Assembly: GCA_949752795.1 (NCBI GenBank)
Contig: CATKHW010000061.1
Span: 682,001 to 746,000, forward strand
Direction of reading: 5' to 3'
Length of the DNA stretch: 64,000 bases
Source: Hyperoodon ampullatus
Taxonomy: Eukaryota; Chordata; Mammalia; Artiodactyla; Ziphiidae
Under the pieces are notes generated by a model. That model was not told the origin of the DNA. It made no database searches and was given only the letters and a program-made list of their open reading frames with translations. Made by a program: the position numbers and the translations under genes. How positions within the stretch are numbered: position 1 is the first letter of the stretch; each line of letters begins with the position of its first letter. This document shows, piece by piece, positions 24,260 through 38,174 of the stretch.

Positions 24260-25999
24260 TTGGCCAAATGGGGCGTATGCGTTTTCTCCTGAATATATTC
24301 AGGAGAAAACGCATACGCCCTTTTTGGCCAAGCAAGCAAGCGGGCAATGCAAATCTGCACTACAAAGAAGTATCACTTCCCACCGGTCAAAAGGGACATC
24401 CACAAAATGTGTAAAAACCAGAAAGGCAAGACAGGCCCTGGAGAACAGGGAGCCTTGTTATGCTGATGGGCGGGATGTAAATTGCCAACTGCCTCTCTGG
24501 AGGAGTGCATTGTGTTCCCTAAAACAAGTAAACAACAGAGCTACAGAGCCAAGGGTACTTCCAGTCTAGGGAATATACCTTGGGAAAACTGAAAATCAAA
24601 AAGACACAGCCACCCCAAAATTTAGGGCTGCACTGCTTACAAGGACCTCAACTTGGGTACACCAAAAATATCCCAGGAAATATAAAAATGGTTCAAAAAA
24701 TTGTGGTACTTACGTACGATGGAATATCCCTCAGCCATGAAATCAATGTCATAAGACCAGTAGCAGCAAAATGGGTGGATTCAGGTACGATGATTCTAAG
24801 TGAAATAAGTCACACAGAAAAAGAAACTTATCATAAGATATCACTTATGAAGATCCTGTAAACATGGCTACACTTGAACTGAGTTAGGAAAGAGAACAGT
24901 GTCTCACATTTAGAAAACACTATTATGCCTGCTTAAGGGGGAAGGAGAGGTGGGGTGATGCATAAAATCAGAGTTTGATATAAGCACAGGTACCATTCCA
25001 AAAACCAACTATGGAATAGACAAGACCTACACCTTCCTCAGTGAAAGGGACTCAAAACCCCATATTTGCCGCAGAGGAATATATCTGACTAGTAAGAATC
25101 TTAAAACCTATGTATTGATATGTCTCCATAAGGGAATCAAGTGTGTCTAGACTGGCATAAATATGGCAGCGAGAATCAGCTCAAACCCACTATAAAAAGG
25201 AATTTCAAAAATAAAACAAAAAAAACTGGGAAATTCTTTACAATTCCTTCAGGGTCTCTGATGATACCTGGAATGACCCTATGTACAATGACAGCTGGAT
25301 GTTGCATAAGACTGGACACTTGGGACTGAGAGGATTGGTGAGATTGGGTGAGCAAATGCAGACCCTTTAAAGCAATAATGCATGGCACACATTCCATGGG
25401 TCCCAACTCTCCAGGTTGAAGGGAATATTACTACAGATATAACATGTACGGGAATCCTAGAGAACGGACACACTGTGAATACGAAAGGTTTCTAAAACTC
25501 AACGAATAGTCCCTTTCCTGGTGCTCCGGTTTGACTTTCCATCTGCTTTACTATCAACCTCCCAACTTGGAGAGACAGCCCCTTTAACCTCCTGGTTCGC
25601 ACAGGTTGCCAATTTGGCAGAGGATGAAAGGGAAGAGGGAGAACCAATGAGAGAGTAGCTGATAGGCATTTGGACGGGCACATATCACTGTAATTTCCCG
25701 GCAGGAAGAAGAATTAACCAAAGTCTCAGCCCCCCACCGGGAACCAGTATAGGTCCTGAACCAAAATTTTGGACTTGCGGTCAGCTCACCAAAAACGAGT
25801 TGAAAAATGGAGCTCAGGGGCACAGCAATTCACAAACTGGCCGAGTAATAAAGGACAACTATCGTCCAAAAATCTGTTGAGGGAAGGCAACGAGGCGGAC
25901 TTGAAAGCGAGGCAGAATAGCAGGAAACAGATTTCAAGAGGTACGTTGGAATCACCTTTAAATCACAGGAAGAGGGGCACAACTTCGACAATGATGCAC
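24260..25999 (+). repeat. Satellite unit C1
   Basis: 1740 bp. Palindrome 24260-24331. L1 part 24347-25225, early part nearly identical to the previous unit, later with AAATATGGCAGCG. Other half 25226-25999 with TGTTGCATAAG near 25300 (private). Confidence 0.85.
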
Positions 26000-27738
26000 T
26001 TGGCCAAATGGGGCGTATGCGTTTTCTCCTGAATATATTCAGGAGAAAACGCATACGCCCTTTTTGGCCAAGCAAGCAAGCGGGCAATGCAAATCTGCAC
26101 TACAAAGAAGTATCACTTCCCACCGGTCAAAAGGGACATCCACAAAATGTGTAAAAACCAGAAAGGCAAGACAGGCCCTGGAGAACACGGAGCCTTGTTA
26201 TGCTGATGGGCGGGATGTAAATTGCCAACTGCCTCTCTGGAGGAGTACATTGTGTTCCCTAAAACAAGTAAACAACAGAGCTACAGAGCCAAGGGCACTT
26301 CCAGTCTAGGGAATAAACCTTGGGAAAACTGAAGATCAATAAGACAGAGCCACCCCAAAATCTAGGGCTGCACTGCTTACAAGGACCTCAACTTGGGTAC
26401 ACCTTAAATATCCCAGGAAATATAAAAATGGTTCAAAAAATTGTGGTACTTACGTACGATGGAATATCCCTCAGCCATGAAATCAATGTCATAAGACCAG
26501 TAGCAGCAAAATGGGTGGATTCAGGTATGATGATTCTAAGTGAAATAAGTCACAGAGAAAAAGAAACTTATCATAAGATATCACTTATGAAGATCCTGTA
26601 AACATGGCTACACTTGAACTGAGTTAGGAAAGAGAACAGTGTCTCACATTTAGAAAACACTCTTATGCCTGCTTAAGGGGGAAGGAGAGGTGGGGTGATG
26701 CATAAAACCAGAGTTTCATATAAGCACAGGTACCATTCCAAAAACCAACTATGGAATAGACAAGACCTACACCTTCCTCAGTGAAAGGGACTCAAAACCC
26801 CATATTTGCCGCAGAGGAATATATCTGACTAGTAAGAATCTTAAAACCTATGTATTGATATGTCTCCGTAAGGGAATCAAGTGTGTCTAGACTGGCATAA
26901 ACATGGCAGCGAGAATCAGCTCAAACCCACTATAAAAAGGAATGTCACAAACAAAACAAAAAAACTGGGAAATTCTTTACAATTCCTTCAGGGTCTCTGA
27001 TGAAACCTGGAATGACCCTATCTACAACGACAGCTGGATGTGGCATAAGGCTGGACACTTGGGACTGAGAGGATTGGTGAGATTGGGTGAACAAATGCAG
27101 ACCCTTTAAAGCAATAATGCATGGCACCCATTCCATGGGTCCCAACTCTCCAGGTTGAAGGGAATATTACTACAGTTATAACATGTACGGGAAACCTAGA
27201 GAATGGACACACTGTGAATACGAAAGGTTTTTAAAACTCAACGAATAGTCCCTCTCCTGGTGCTCTGGTTTGACTTTCCATCTGCTTTACTATCAACCTC
27301 CCTTCTTGGAGAGACAGCCCCTTTAACCTCCTGGTTCGCACAGGTTGCCAATTTGGCAGAGGATTAAAGGGAAGAGGGAGAACCAATGAGAGAGTAGCTG
27401 TTAGGCATTTGGACTGGCACATATCACTGTAATTTCCCGGCAGGAAGAAGAATTAACCAAAGTCTCAGCCCCCCACCGGGAACCAGTATAGGTCCTGAAC
27501 CAAAATTTTGGACTTGCGGTCAGCTCACCTAAAACGAGTTGGAAAATTGAGCTCAGGGGCACAGCAATTCACAAACTGGCCGAGTAATAAAGGACAACTA
27601 TCGTCCAAAAATCTGTTGAGGGAAGGCAATGAGGCGGACTTGAAAGCGAGGCAGAATAGCAGGAAACAGATTTCAAGAGGTACGTTGGAATTGCCTTTAA
27701 AGCACAGGAAGAGGGGCACAACTTCGACAATGATGCAC
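26000..27738 (+). repeat. Satellite unit C2
   Basis: 1739 bp. Palindrome 26000-26071. L1 part 26087-26964 with GTTTCATATAAG near 26713. Other half 26965-27738 with CTCCCTTCTTGG near 27298 and TTGGAAAATTGAGC near 27539. Confidence 0.85.
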
Positions 27739-29478
27739 TTGGCCAAATGGGGCGTATGCGTTTTCTCCTGAATATATTCAGGAGAAAACGCATACGCCCT
27801 TTTTGGTCAAGCAAGCAAGCGGGCAATGCAAATCTGCACTACAAAGAAGTATCACTTCCCACCGGTCAAAAGGGACATCCACAAAATGTGTAAAAACCGG
27901 AAAGGCAAGACAGGCCCTGGAGAACAGGGAGCCTTGTTATGCTGATGGGCGGGATGTAAATTGCCAACTGCCTCTCTGGAGGAGTGCATTGTGTTCCCTA
28001 AAACAAGTAAACAACAGAGCTACAGAGCCAAGGGTACTTCCAGTCTAGGGAATATACCTTGGGAAAACTGAAAATCAAAAAGACACAGCCACCCCAAAAT
28101 TTAGGGCTGCACTGCTTACAAGGACCTCAACTTGGGTACACCATAAATATCCCAGGAAATATAAAAATGGTTCAAAAAATTGTGGTACTTACGTACGATG
28201 GAATATCCCTCAGCCATGAAATCAATGTCATAAGACCAGTAGCAGCAAAATGGGTGGATTCAGGTACGATGATTCTAAGTGAAATAAGTCACAGAGAAAA
28301 AGAAACTTATCATAAGATATCACTTATGAAGATCCTGTAAACATGGCTACACTTGAACTGAGTTAGGAAAGAGAACAGTGTCTCACATTTAGAAAACACT
28401 CTTATGCCTGCTTAAGGGGGAAGGAGAGGTGGGGTGATGCATAAAACCAGAGTTTGATATAAGCACAGGTACCATTCCAAAAACCAACTATGGAATAGAC
28501 AAGACCTACACCTTCCTCAGTGAAAGGGACTCAAAACCCCATATTTCCCGCAGAGGAATATATCTGACTAGTAAGAATCTTAAAACCTATGTATTGATAT
28601 GTCTCCGTAAGGGAATCAAGTGTGTCTAGACTGGCATAAATATGGCAGCGAGAATCAGCTCAAACCCATTATAAAAAGGAATTTCAAAAATAAAACAAAA
28701 AAAACTGGGAAATTCTTTACAATTCCTTCAGGGTCTCTGATGATACCTGGAATGACCTTATCTACAATGACAGCTGGATGTGGCATAAGGCTGGACACTT
28801 GGGACTGAGAGGATTGGTGAGATTGGGTGAACAAATGCAGACCCTTTAAAGCAATAATGCATGGCACCCATTCCATGGGTCCCAACTCTCCAGGTTGAAG
28901 GGAATATTACTACAGTTATTACATGTACGGGAAACCTAGAGAACGGACACACTGTGAATACGAAAGGTTTCTAAAACTGAACGAATAGTCCCTCTCCTGG
29001 TGCTCCGGTTTGACTTTCCATCAGCTTTACTATCAACCTCCCAACTTGGAGAGACAGCCCCTTTAACCTCCTGGTTCGCACAGGTTGCCAATTTGGCAGA
29101 GGATGAAAGGGAAGAGGGAGAACCAATGAGAGAGTAGCTGATAGGCATTTGGACGGGCACATATCACTGTAATTTCCCGGCAGGAAGAAGAATTAACCAA
29201 AGTCTCAGCCCCCCACCGGGAACCAGTATAGGTCCTGAACCAAAATTTTGGACTTGCGGTCAGCTCACCTAAAACGAGTTGAAAAATGGAGCTCAGGGGC
29301 ACTGCAATTCACAATCTGGCCGAGTAATAAATGACAACTATCGTCCAAAAATCTGTTGAGGGAAGGCAACGAGGCGGATTTGAAAGCGAGGCAGAATAGC
29401 AGGAAACAGATTTCAAGAGGTATGTTGGAATCACCTTTAAATCACAGGAAGAGGGGCACAACTTCGACAATGATGCAC
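27739..29478 (+). repeat. Satellite unit C3
   Basis: 1740 bp. Palindrome 27739-27810 ending TTGGTCAA. L1 part 27826-28704 with CCCATTATAAAAAGG. Other half 28705-29478 with CCATCAGC, CACTGCAATTC and AAATGACAAC. Confidence 0.85.
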
Positions 29479-31217
29479 TTGGCCAAATGGGGCGTATGCG
29501 TTTTCTCCTGAATATATTCAAGAGAAAATGCATACGCCCCTTTTGGCCAAGCAAGCAAGCGGGCAATGCAAATCTGCACTACAAAGAAGTATCACTTCCA
29601 CCGGTCAAAAGGGACATCCACAAAATGTGTAAAAACCGGAAAGGCAAGACAGGCCCTGGAGAACAGGGAGCCTTGTTATGCTGATGGGCGGGATGTAAAT
29701 TGCCAACTGTCTCTCTGGAGGAGTGCATTGTGTTCCCTAAAACAAGTAAACAACAGAGCTACAGAGCCAAGGGCACTTCCAGTCTAGGGAATATACCTTG
29801 GGAAAACTGAAAATCAAAAAGACACAGCCACCCCAAAATTTAGTGCTGCACTGCTTACAAGGACCTCAACTTGGGTACACCATAAATATCCCAGGAAATA
29901 TAAAAATGGTTCAAAAAATTGATGTACTTACGTACGATGGAATATACCTCAGCCATGAAATCAATGTCATAAGACCAGTAGCAGCAAAATGGGTGGATTC
30001 AGGTACGATGATTCTAAGTGAAATAAGTCACAGAGAAAAAGAAACTTATCATAAGATATCACTTATGAAGATCCTGTAAACATGGCTACACTTGAACTGA
30101 GTTAGGAAAGAGAACAGTGTCTCACATTTAGAAAACACTCTTATGCCTGCTTAAGGGGGAAGGAGAGGTGGGGTGATGCATAAAATCAGAGTTTGATATA
30201 AGCACAGGTACCATTCCAAAAACCAACTATGGAATAGACAAGACCTACACCTTCCTCAGTGAAAGGGACTCAAAACCCCATATTTCCCGCAGAGGAATAT
30301 ATCTGACTAGTAAGAATCTTAAAACCTATGTATTGATATGTCTCCATAAGGGAATCAAGTGTGTCTAGACTGGCATAAATATGGCAGCGAGAATCAGCTC
30401 AAACCCACTATAAAAAGGAATTTCAAAAATAAAACAAAAAAAACTGGGAAATTCTTTACAATTCCTTCAGGGTCTCTGATGATACCTGGAATGACCCTAT
30501 GTACAATGACAGCTGGATGTGGCATAAGGCTGGACACTTGGGACTGAGAGGATTGGTGAGATTGGGTGAGCAAATGCAGACCCTTTAAAGCAATAATGCA
30601 TGGCACACATTCTATGGGTCCCAACTCTCCAGGTTGAAGGGAATATTACTACAGATATAACATGTACGGGAATCCTAGAGAACGGACACACTGTGAATAC
30701 GAAAGGTTTCTAAAACTCAACGAATAGTCCCTTTCCTGGTGCTCCGGTTTGACTTTCCATCTGCTTTACTATCAACCTCCCAACTTGGAGAGACAGCCCC
30801 TTTAACCTCCTGGTTCGCACAGGTTGCCAATTTGGCAGAGGATGAAAGGGAAGAGGGAGAACCAATGAGAGAGTAGCTGATAGGCATTTGGACGGGCCCA
30901 TATCACTGTAATTTCCCGGCAGGAAGAAGAATTAACCAAAGTCACAGCCCCCCACCGGGAACCAGTATAGGTCCTGAACCAAAATTTTGGACTTGCGGTC
31001 AGCTTACCAAAAACGAGTTGAAAAATGGAGCTCAGGGGCACAGCAATTCACAAACTGGCCGAGTAATAAAGGACAACTATCTTCCAAAAATTTGTTGAGG
31101 GAAGGCAACGAGGCGGACTTGAAAGCGAGGCAGAATAGCAGGAAACAGATTTCAAGAGGTACGTTGGAATCGCCTTTAAATCACAGGAAGAGGGGCACAA
31201 CTTCGACAATGATGCAC
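29479..31217 (+). repeat. Satellite unit C1
   Basis: 1739 bp. Palindrome 29479-29550 with CAAGAG, ATGCATACGCCCC in the right arm. L1 part 29566-30443, where CACTTCCACCGG lacks one C and TTGATGTACTT replaces TTGTGGTACTT. Other half 30444-31217. Confidence 0.85.
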
Positions 31218-32957
31218 TTGGCCAAATGGGGCGTATGCGTTTTCTCCTGAATATATTCAGGAGAAAACGCATACGCCCTTTTTGGCCAAGCAAGCAAGCG
31301 GGCAATGCAAATCTGCACTACAAAGAAGTATCACTTCCCACCGGTCAAAAGGGACATCCACAAAATGTGTAAAAACCAGAAAGGCAAGACAGGCCCTGGA
31401 GAACACGGAGCCTTGTTATGCTGATGGGCGGGATGTAAATTGCCAACTGCCTCTCTGGAGGAGTACATTGTGTTCCCTAAAACAAGTAAAGAACAGAGCT
31501 ACAGAGCCAAGGGCACTTCCAGTCTAGGGAATAAACCTTGGGAAAACTGAAGATCAATAAGACAGAGCCACTCGAAAATCTAGGGCTGCACTGCTTACAA
31601 GGACCTCAACTTGGGTACACCTTAAATATCCCAGGAAATATAAAAATGGTTCAAAAAATTGTGGTACTTACGTACGATGGAATATCCCTCAGCCATGAAA
31701 TCAATGTCATAAGACCAGTAGCAGCAAAATGGGTGGATTCAGGTATGATGATTCTAAGTGAAATAAGTCACAGAGAAAAAGAAACTTATCATAAGATATC
31801 ACTTATGAAGATCCTGTAAACATGGCTACACTTGAACTGAGTTAGGAAAGAGAACAGTGTCTCACATTTATAAAAAACTCTTATGCCTGCTTAAGGGGGA
31901 AGGAGAGGTGGGGTGATGCATAAAACCAGAGTTTCATATAAGCACAGGTACCATTCCAAAAACCAACTATGGAATAGACAAGACCTACACCTTCCTCAGT
32001 GAAAGGGACTCAAAACCCCATATTTGCCGCAGAGGAATATATCTGACTAGTAAGAATCTTAAAACCTATGTATTGATATGTCTCCGTAAGGGAATCAAGT
32101 GTGTCTAGACTGGCATAAACATGGCAGCGAGAATCAGCTCAAACCCACTATAAAAAGGAATTTCAAAAACAAAACAAAAAAACTGGGAAATTATTTACAA
32201 TTCCTTCAGGGTCTCTGATGAAACCTGGAATGACCCTATCTACAACGACAGCTGGATGTGGCATAAGGCTGGACACTTGGGACTGAGAGGATTGGTGAGA
32301 TTGGGTGAACAAATGCAGACCCTTTAAAGCAATAATGCATGGCACCCATTCCATGGGTCCCAACTCTCCAGGTTGAAGGGAATATTACTACAGTTATAAC
32401 ATGTACGGGAAACCTAGAGAATGGACACACTGTGAATACGAAAGGTTTTTAAAACTCAACGAATAGTCCCTCTCCTGGTGCTCCGGTTTGACTTTCCATC
32501 TGCTTTACTATCAACCTCCCATCTTGGAGAGACAGCCCCTTTTAACCTCCTGGTTCGCACAGGTTGCCAATTTGGCAGAGGATTAAAGGGAAGAGGGAGA
32601 ACCAATGAGAGAGTAGCTGTTAGGCATTTGGACTGGCACATATCACTGTAATTTCCCGGCAGTAAGAAGAATTAACCAAAGTCTCAGCCCCCCACCGGGA
32701 ACCAGTATAGGTCCTGAACCAAAATTTTGGACTTTCGGTCAGCTCACCTAAAACGAGTTGAAAAATGGAGCTCAGGGGCACAGCAATTCACAAACTGGCC
32801 GAGTAATAAAGGACAACTATCGTCCAAAAATCTGTTGAGGGAAGGCAATGAGGCGGACTTGAAAGCGAGGCAGAATAGCAGGAAACAGATTTCAAGAGGT
32901 ACGTTGGAATTGCCTTTAAAGCACAGGAAGAGGGGCACAACTTCGACAATGATGCAC
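31218..32957 (+). repeat. Satellite unit C2
   Basis: 1740 bp. Palindrome 31218-31289. L1 part 31305-32182 with ACTCGAAAATC near 31570 (private). Other half 32183-32957 with one extra T in CCCCTTTTAACC near 32536. Confidence 0.85.
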
Positions 32958-33029
32958 TTGGCCAAATGGGGCGTATGCGTTTTCTCCTGAATATATTCAG
33001 GAGAAAACGCATACGCCCCTTTTGGCCAA
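32958..33029. repeat. Palindrome copy with right-arm change restoring a base pair
   Basis: Domain C left arms read AAATGGGG instead of AAAAAGGG, which breaks two pairs with the usual right arm. Here the right arm has C at 33019 (CGCCCCTTTT), which pairs again with G at 32968. The adjacent T at 32967 remains unpaired. The same right-arm change occurs in the copies at 29479 (C at 29540) and 45132 (C at 45193). Confidence 0.85.
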
Positions 33030-34696
33030 GCAAGCAAGCGGGCAATGCAAATCTGCACTACAAAGAAGTATCACTTCCCACCGGTCAAAAGGGACATCCA
33101 CAAAATGTGTAAAAACCGGAAAGGCAAGACAGGCCCCGGAGAACAGGGAGCCTTGTTATGCTGATGGGCGGGATGTAAATTGCCAACTGCCTCTCTGGAG
33201 GAGTGCATTGTGTTCCCTAAAACAAGTAAACAACAGAGCTACAGAGCCAAGGGTACTTCCAGTCTAGGGAATATACCTTGGGAAAACTGAAAATCAAAAA
33301 GACACAGCCACCCCAAAATTTAGGGCTGCACTGCTTACAAGGACCTCAACTTGGGTACACCATAAATATCCCAGGAAATATAAAAATGGTTCAAAAAATT
33401 GTGGTACTTACGTACGATGGAATATCCCTCAGCCATGAAATCAATGTCATAAGACCAGGAGCAGCAAAATGGGTGGATTCAGGTACGATGATTCTAAGTG
33501 AAATAAGTCACAGAGAAAAAGAAACTTATCATAAGATATCACTTATGAAGATCCTGTAAACATGGCTACACTTGAACTGAGTTAGGAAAGAGAACAGTGT
33601 CTCACATTTAGAAAACACTCTTATGCCTGCTTAAGGGGGAAGGAGAGGTGGGGTGATGCATAAAACCAGAGTTTGATATAAGCACAGGTACCATTCCAAA
33701 AACCAACTATGGAATAGACAAGACCTACACCTTCCTCAGTGAAAGGGACTCAAAACCCCATATTTCCCGCAGAGGAATATATCTGACTAGTAAGAATCTT
33801 AAAACCTATGTATTGATATGTCTCCGTAAGGGAATCAAGTGTGTCTAGACTGGCATAAATATGGCAGCGAGAATCAGCTCAAACCCATTATAAAAAGGAA
33901 TTTCAAAAATAAAACAAAAAAAACTGGGAAATTCTTTACAATTCCTTCAGGGTCTCTGATGATACCTGGAATGACCTTATCTACAATGACAGCTGGATGT
34001 GGCATAAGGCTGGACACTTGGGACTGAGAGGATTGGTGAGATTGGGTGAACAAATGCAGACCCTTTAAAGCAATAATGCATGGCACCCATTCCATGGGTC
34101 CCACTCTCCAGGTTGAAGTGAATATTACTACAGTTATAACATGTACGGGAAACCTAGAGAACGGACACACTGTGAATACGAAAGGTTTCTAAAACTCAAC
34201 GAATAGTCCCTCTCCTGGTGCTCCGGTTTGACTTTCCATCAGCTTTACTATCAACCTCCCAACTTGGAGAGACAGCCCCTTTAACCTCCTGGTTCGCACA
34301 GGTTGCCAATTTGGCAGAGGATGAAAGGGAAGAGGGAGAACCAATGAGAGAGTAGCTGATAGGCATTTGGACGGGCACATATCACTGTAATTTCCCGGCA
34401 GGAAGAAGAATTAACCAAAGTCTCAGCCCCCCACCGGGAACCAGTATAGGTCCTGAACCAAAATTTTGGACTTGCGGTCAGCTCACCTAAAACGAGTTGA
34501 AAAATGGAGCTCAGGGGCACTGCAATTCACAATCTGGCCGAGTAATAAATGACAACTATCGTCCAAAAATCTGTTGAGGGAAGGCAACGAGGCGGACTTG
34601 AAAGCGAGGCAGAATAGCAGGAAACAGATTTCAAGAGGTATGTTGGAATCACCTTTAAATCACAGGAAGAGGGGCACAACTTCGACAACGATGCAC
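32958..34696 (+). repeat. Satellite unit C3
   Basis: 1739 bp. L1 part 33045-33923 with GACCAGGAGC near 33453 (private). Other half 33924-34696, where TCCCACTCTCC near 34099 lacks two bases. Confidence 0.85.
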
Positions 34697-36435
34697 TTGG
34701 CCAAATGGGGCGTATGCGTTTTCTCCTGAATATATTCAGGAGAAAACGCATACGCCCTTTTTGGCCAAGCAAGCAAGCGGGCAATGCAAATCTGCACTAC
34801 AAAGAAGTATCACTTCCACCGGTCAAAAGGGACATCCACAAAATGTGTAAAAACCGGAAAGGCAAGACAGGCCCTGGAGAACAGGGAGCCTTGTTATGCT
34901 GATGGGCGGGATGTAAATTGCCAACTGTCTCTCTGGAGGAGTGCATTGTGTTCCCTAAAACAAGTAAACAACAGAGCTACAGAGCCAAGGGCACTTCCAG
35001 TCTAGGGAATATACCTTGGGAAAACTGAAAATCAAAAAGACACAGCCACCCCAAAATTTAGTGCTGCACTGCTTACAAGGACCTCAACTTGGGTACACCA
35101 TAAATATCCCAGGAAATATAAAAATGGTTCAAAAAATTGATGTACTTACGTACGATGGAATATCCCTCAGCCATGAAATCAATGTCATAAGACCAGTAGC
35201 AGCAAAATGGGTGGATTCAGGTACGATGATTCTAAGTGAAATAAGTCACAGAGAAAAAGAAACTTATCATAAGATATCACTTATGAAGATCCTGTAAACA
35301 TGGCTACACTTGAACTGAGTTAGGAAAGAGAACAGTGCCTCACATTTAGAAAACACTCTTATGCCTGCTTAAGGGGGAAGGAGAGGTGGGGTGATGCATA
35401 AAATCAGAGTTTGATATAAGCACAGGTACCATTCCAAAAACCAACTATGGAATAGACAAGACCTACACCTTCCTCAGTGAAAGGGACTCAAAACCCCATA
35501 TTTCCCGCAGAGGAATATATCTGACTAGTAAGAATCTTAAAACCTATGTATTGATATGTCTCCATAAGGGAATCAAGTGTGTCTAGACTGGCATAAATAT
35601 GGCAGCGAGAATCAGCTCAAACCCACTATAAAAAGGAATTTCAAAAATAAAACAAAAAAAACTGGGAAATTCTTTACAATTCCTTCAGGGTCTCTGATGA
35701 TACCTGGAATGACCCTATGTACAATGACAGCTGGATGTGGCATAAGGCTGGACACTTGGGACTGAGAGGATTGGTGAGATTGGGTGAGCAAATGCAGACC
35801 CTTTAAAGCAATAATGCATGGCACACATTCCATGGGTCCCAACTCTCCAGGTTGAAGGGAATATTACTACAGATATAACATGTACGGGAATCCTAGAGAA
35901 CGGACACACTGTGAAAACGAAAGGTTTCTAAAACTCAACGAATAGTCCCTTTCCTGGTGCTCCTGTTTGACTTTCCATCTGCTTTACTATCAACCTCCCA
36001 ACTTGGAGAGACAGCCCCTTTAACCTCCTGGTTCGCACAGGTTGCCAATTTGGCAGAGGATGAAAGGGAAGAGGGAGAACCAATGAGAGAGTAGCTGATA
36101 GGCATTTGGACGGGCACATATCACTGTAATTTCCCGGCAGGAAGAAGAATTAACCAAAGTCTCAGCCCCCCACCGGGAACCAGTATAGGTCCTGAAACAA
36201 AATTTTGGACTTGCGGTCAGCTCACCAAAAACGAGTTGAAAAATGGAGCTCAGGGGCACAGAAATTCACAAACTTGCCGAGTAATAAAGGACAACTATCG
36301 TCCAAAAATCTGTTGAGGGAAGGCAACGAGGCGGACTTGAAAGCGAGGCAGAATAGCAGGAAACAGATTTCAAGAGGTACGTTGGAATCACCTTTAAATC
36401 ACAGGAAGAGGGGCACAACTTCGACAATGATGCAC
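34697..36435 (+). repeat. Satellite unit C1
   Basis: 1739 bp. Palindrome 34697-34768. L1 part 34784-35661 with the CACTTCCACCGG deletion. Other half 35662-36435 with GTGAAAACGAAAGG near 35910 (private). Confidence 0.85.
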
Positions 36436-38174
36436 TTGGCCAAATGGGGCGTATGCGTTTTCTCCTGAATATATTCAGGAGAAAACGCATACGCCCTTTT
36501 TGGCCAAGCAAGCAAGCGGGCAATGCAAATCTGCACTACAAAGAAGTATCACTTCCCACCGGTCAAAAGGGACATCCACAAAATGTGTAAAAACCAGAAA
36601 GGCAAGACAGGCCCTGGAGAACAGGGAGCCTTGTTATGCTGATGGGCGGGATGTAAATTGCCAACTGCCTCTCTGGAGGAGTACATTGTGTTCCCTAAAA
36701 CAAGTAAAGAACAGAGCTACAGAGCCAAGGGCACTTCCAGTCTAGGGAATAAACCTTGGGAAAACTGAAGATCAATAAGACAGAGCCACCCCAAAATCTA
36801 GGGCTGCACTGCTTACAAGGACCTCAACTTGGGTACACCTTAAATATCCCAGGAAATATAAAAATGGTTCAAAAAATTGTGGTACTTACGTACGATGGAA
36901 TATCCCTCAGCCATGAAATCAATGTCATAAGACCAGTAGCAGCAAAATGGGTGGATTCAGGTATGATGATTCTAAGTGAAATAAGTCACAGAGAAAAAGA
37001 AACTTATCATAAGATATCACTTATGAAGATCCTGTAAACATGGCTACACTTGAACTGAGTTAGGAAAGAGAACAGTGTCTCACATTTAGAAAACACTCTT
37101 ATGCCTACTTAAGGGGGAAGGAGAGGTGGGGTGATGCATAAAACCAGAGTTTCATATAAGCACAGGTACCATTCCAAAAACCAACTATGGAATAGACAAG
37201 ACCTACACCTTCCTCAGTGAAAGGGACTCAAAACCCCATATTTCCCGCAGAGGAATATATCTGACTAGTAAGAATCTTAAAACCTATGTATTGATATGTC
37301 TCCGTAAGGGAATCAAGTGTGTCTAGACTGGCATAAACATGGCAGCGAGAATCAGCTCAAACCCACTATAAAAAGGAATTTCAAAAACAAAACAAAAAAA
37401 CTGGGAAATTCTTTACAATTCCTTCAGGGTCTCTGATGAAACCTGGAATGACCCTATCTACAACGACAGCTGGATGTGGCATAAGGCTGGACACTTGGGA
37501 CTGAGAGGATTGGTGAGATTGGGTGAACAAATGCAGACCCTTTAAAGCAATAATGCATGGCACCCATTCCATGGGTCCCAACTCTCCAGGTTGAAGGGAA
37601 TATTACTACAGTTATAACATGTACGGGAAACCTAGAGAATGGACACACTGTGAATACGAAAGGTTTTTAAAACTCAACGAATATTCCCTCTCCTGGTGCT
37701 CCGGTTTGACTTTCCATCTGCTTTACTATCAACCTCCCATCTTGGAGAGACAGCCCCTTTAACCTCCTGGTTCGCACAGGTTGCCAATTTGGCAGAGGAT
37801 TAAAGGGAAGAGGGAGAACCAATGAGAGAGTAGCTGTTAGGCATTTGGACTGGCACATATCACTGTAATTTCCCGGCAGGAAGAAGAATTAACCAAAGTC
37901 TCAGCCCCCCACCGGGAACCAGTATAGGTCCTGAACCAAAATTTTGGACTTGCGGTCAGCTCACCTAAAACGAGTTGAAAAATGGAGCTCAGGGGCACAG
38001 CAATTCACAAACTGGCCGAGTAATAAAGGACAACTATCGTCCAAAAATCTGTTGAGGGAAGGCAATGAGGCGGACTTGAAAGCGAGGCAGAATAGCAGGA
38101 AACAGATTTCAAGAGGTACGTTGGAATTGCCTTTAAAGCACAGGAAGAGGGGCACAACTTCGACAATGATGCAC
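36436..38174 (+). repeat. Satellite unit C2
   Basis: 1739 bp. Palindrome 36436-36507. L1 part 36523-37400 with GCCTACTTAAGG near 37103. Other half 37401-38174 with CGAATATTCCC near 37678. Confidence 0.85.
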
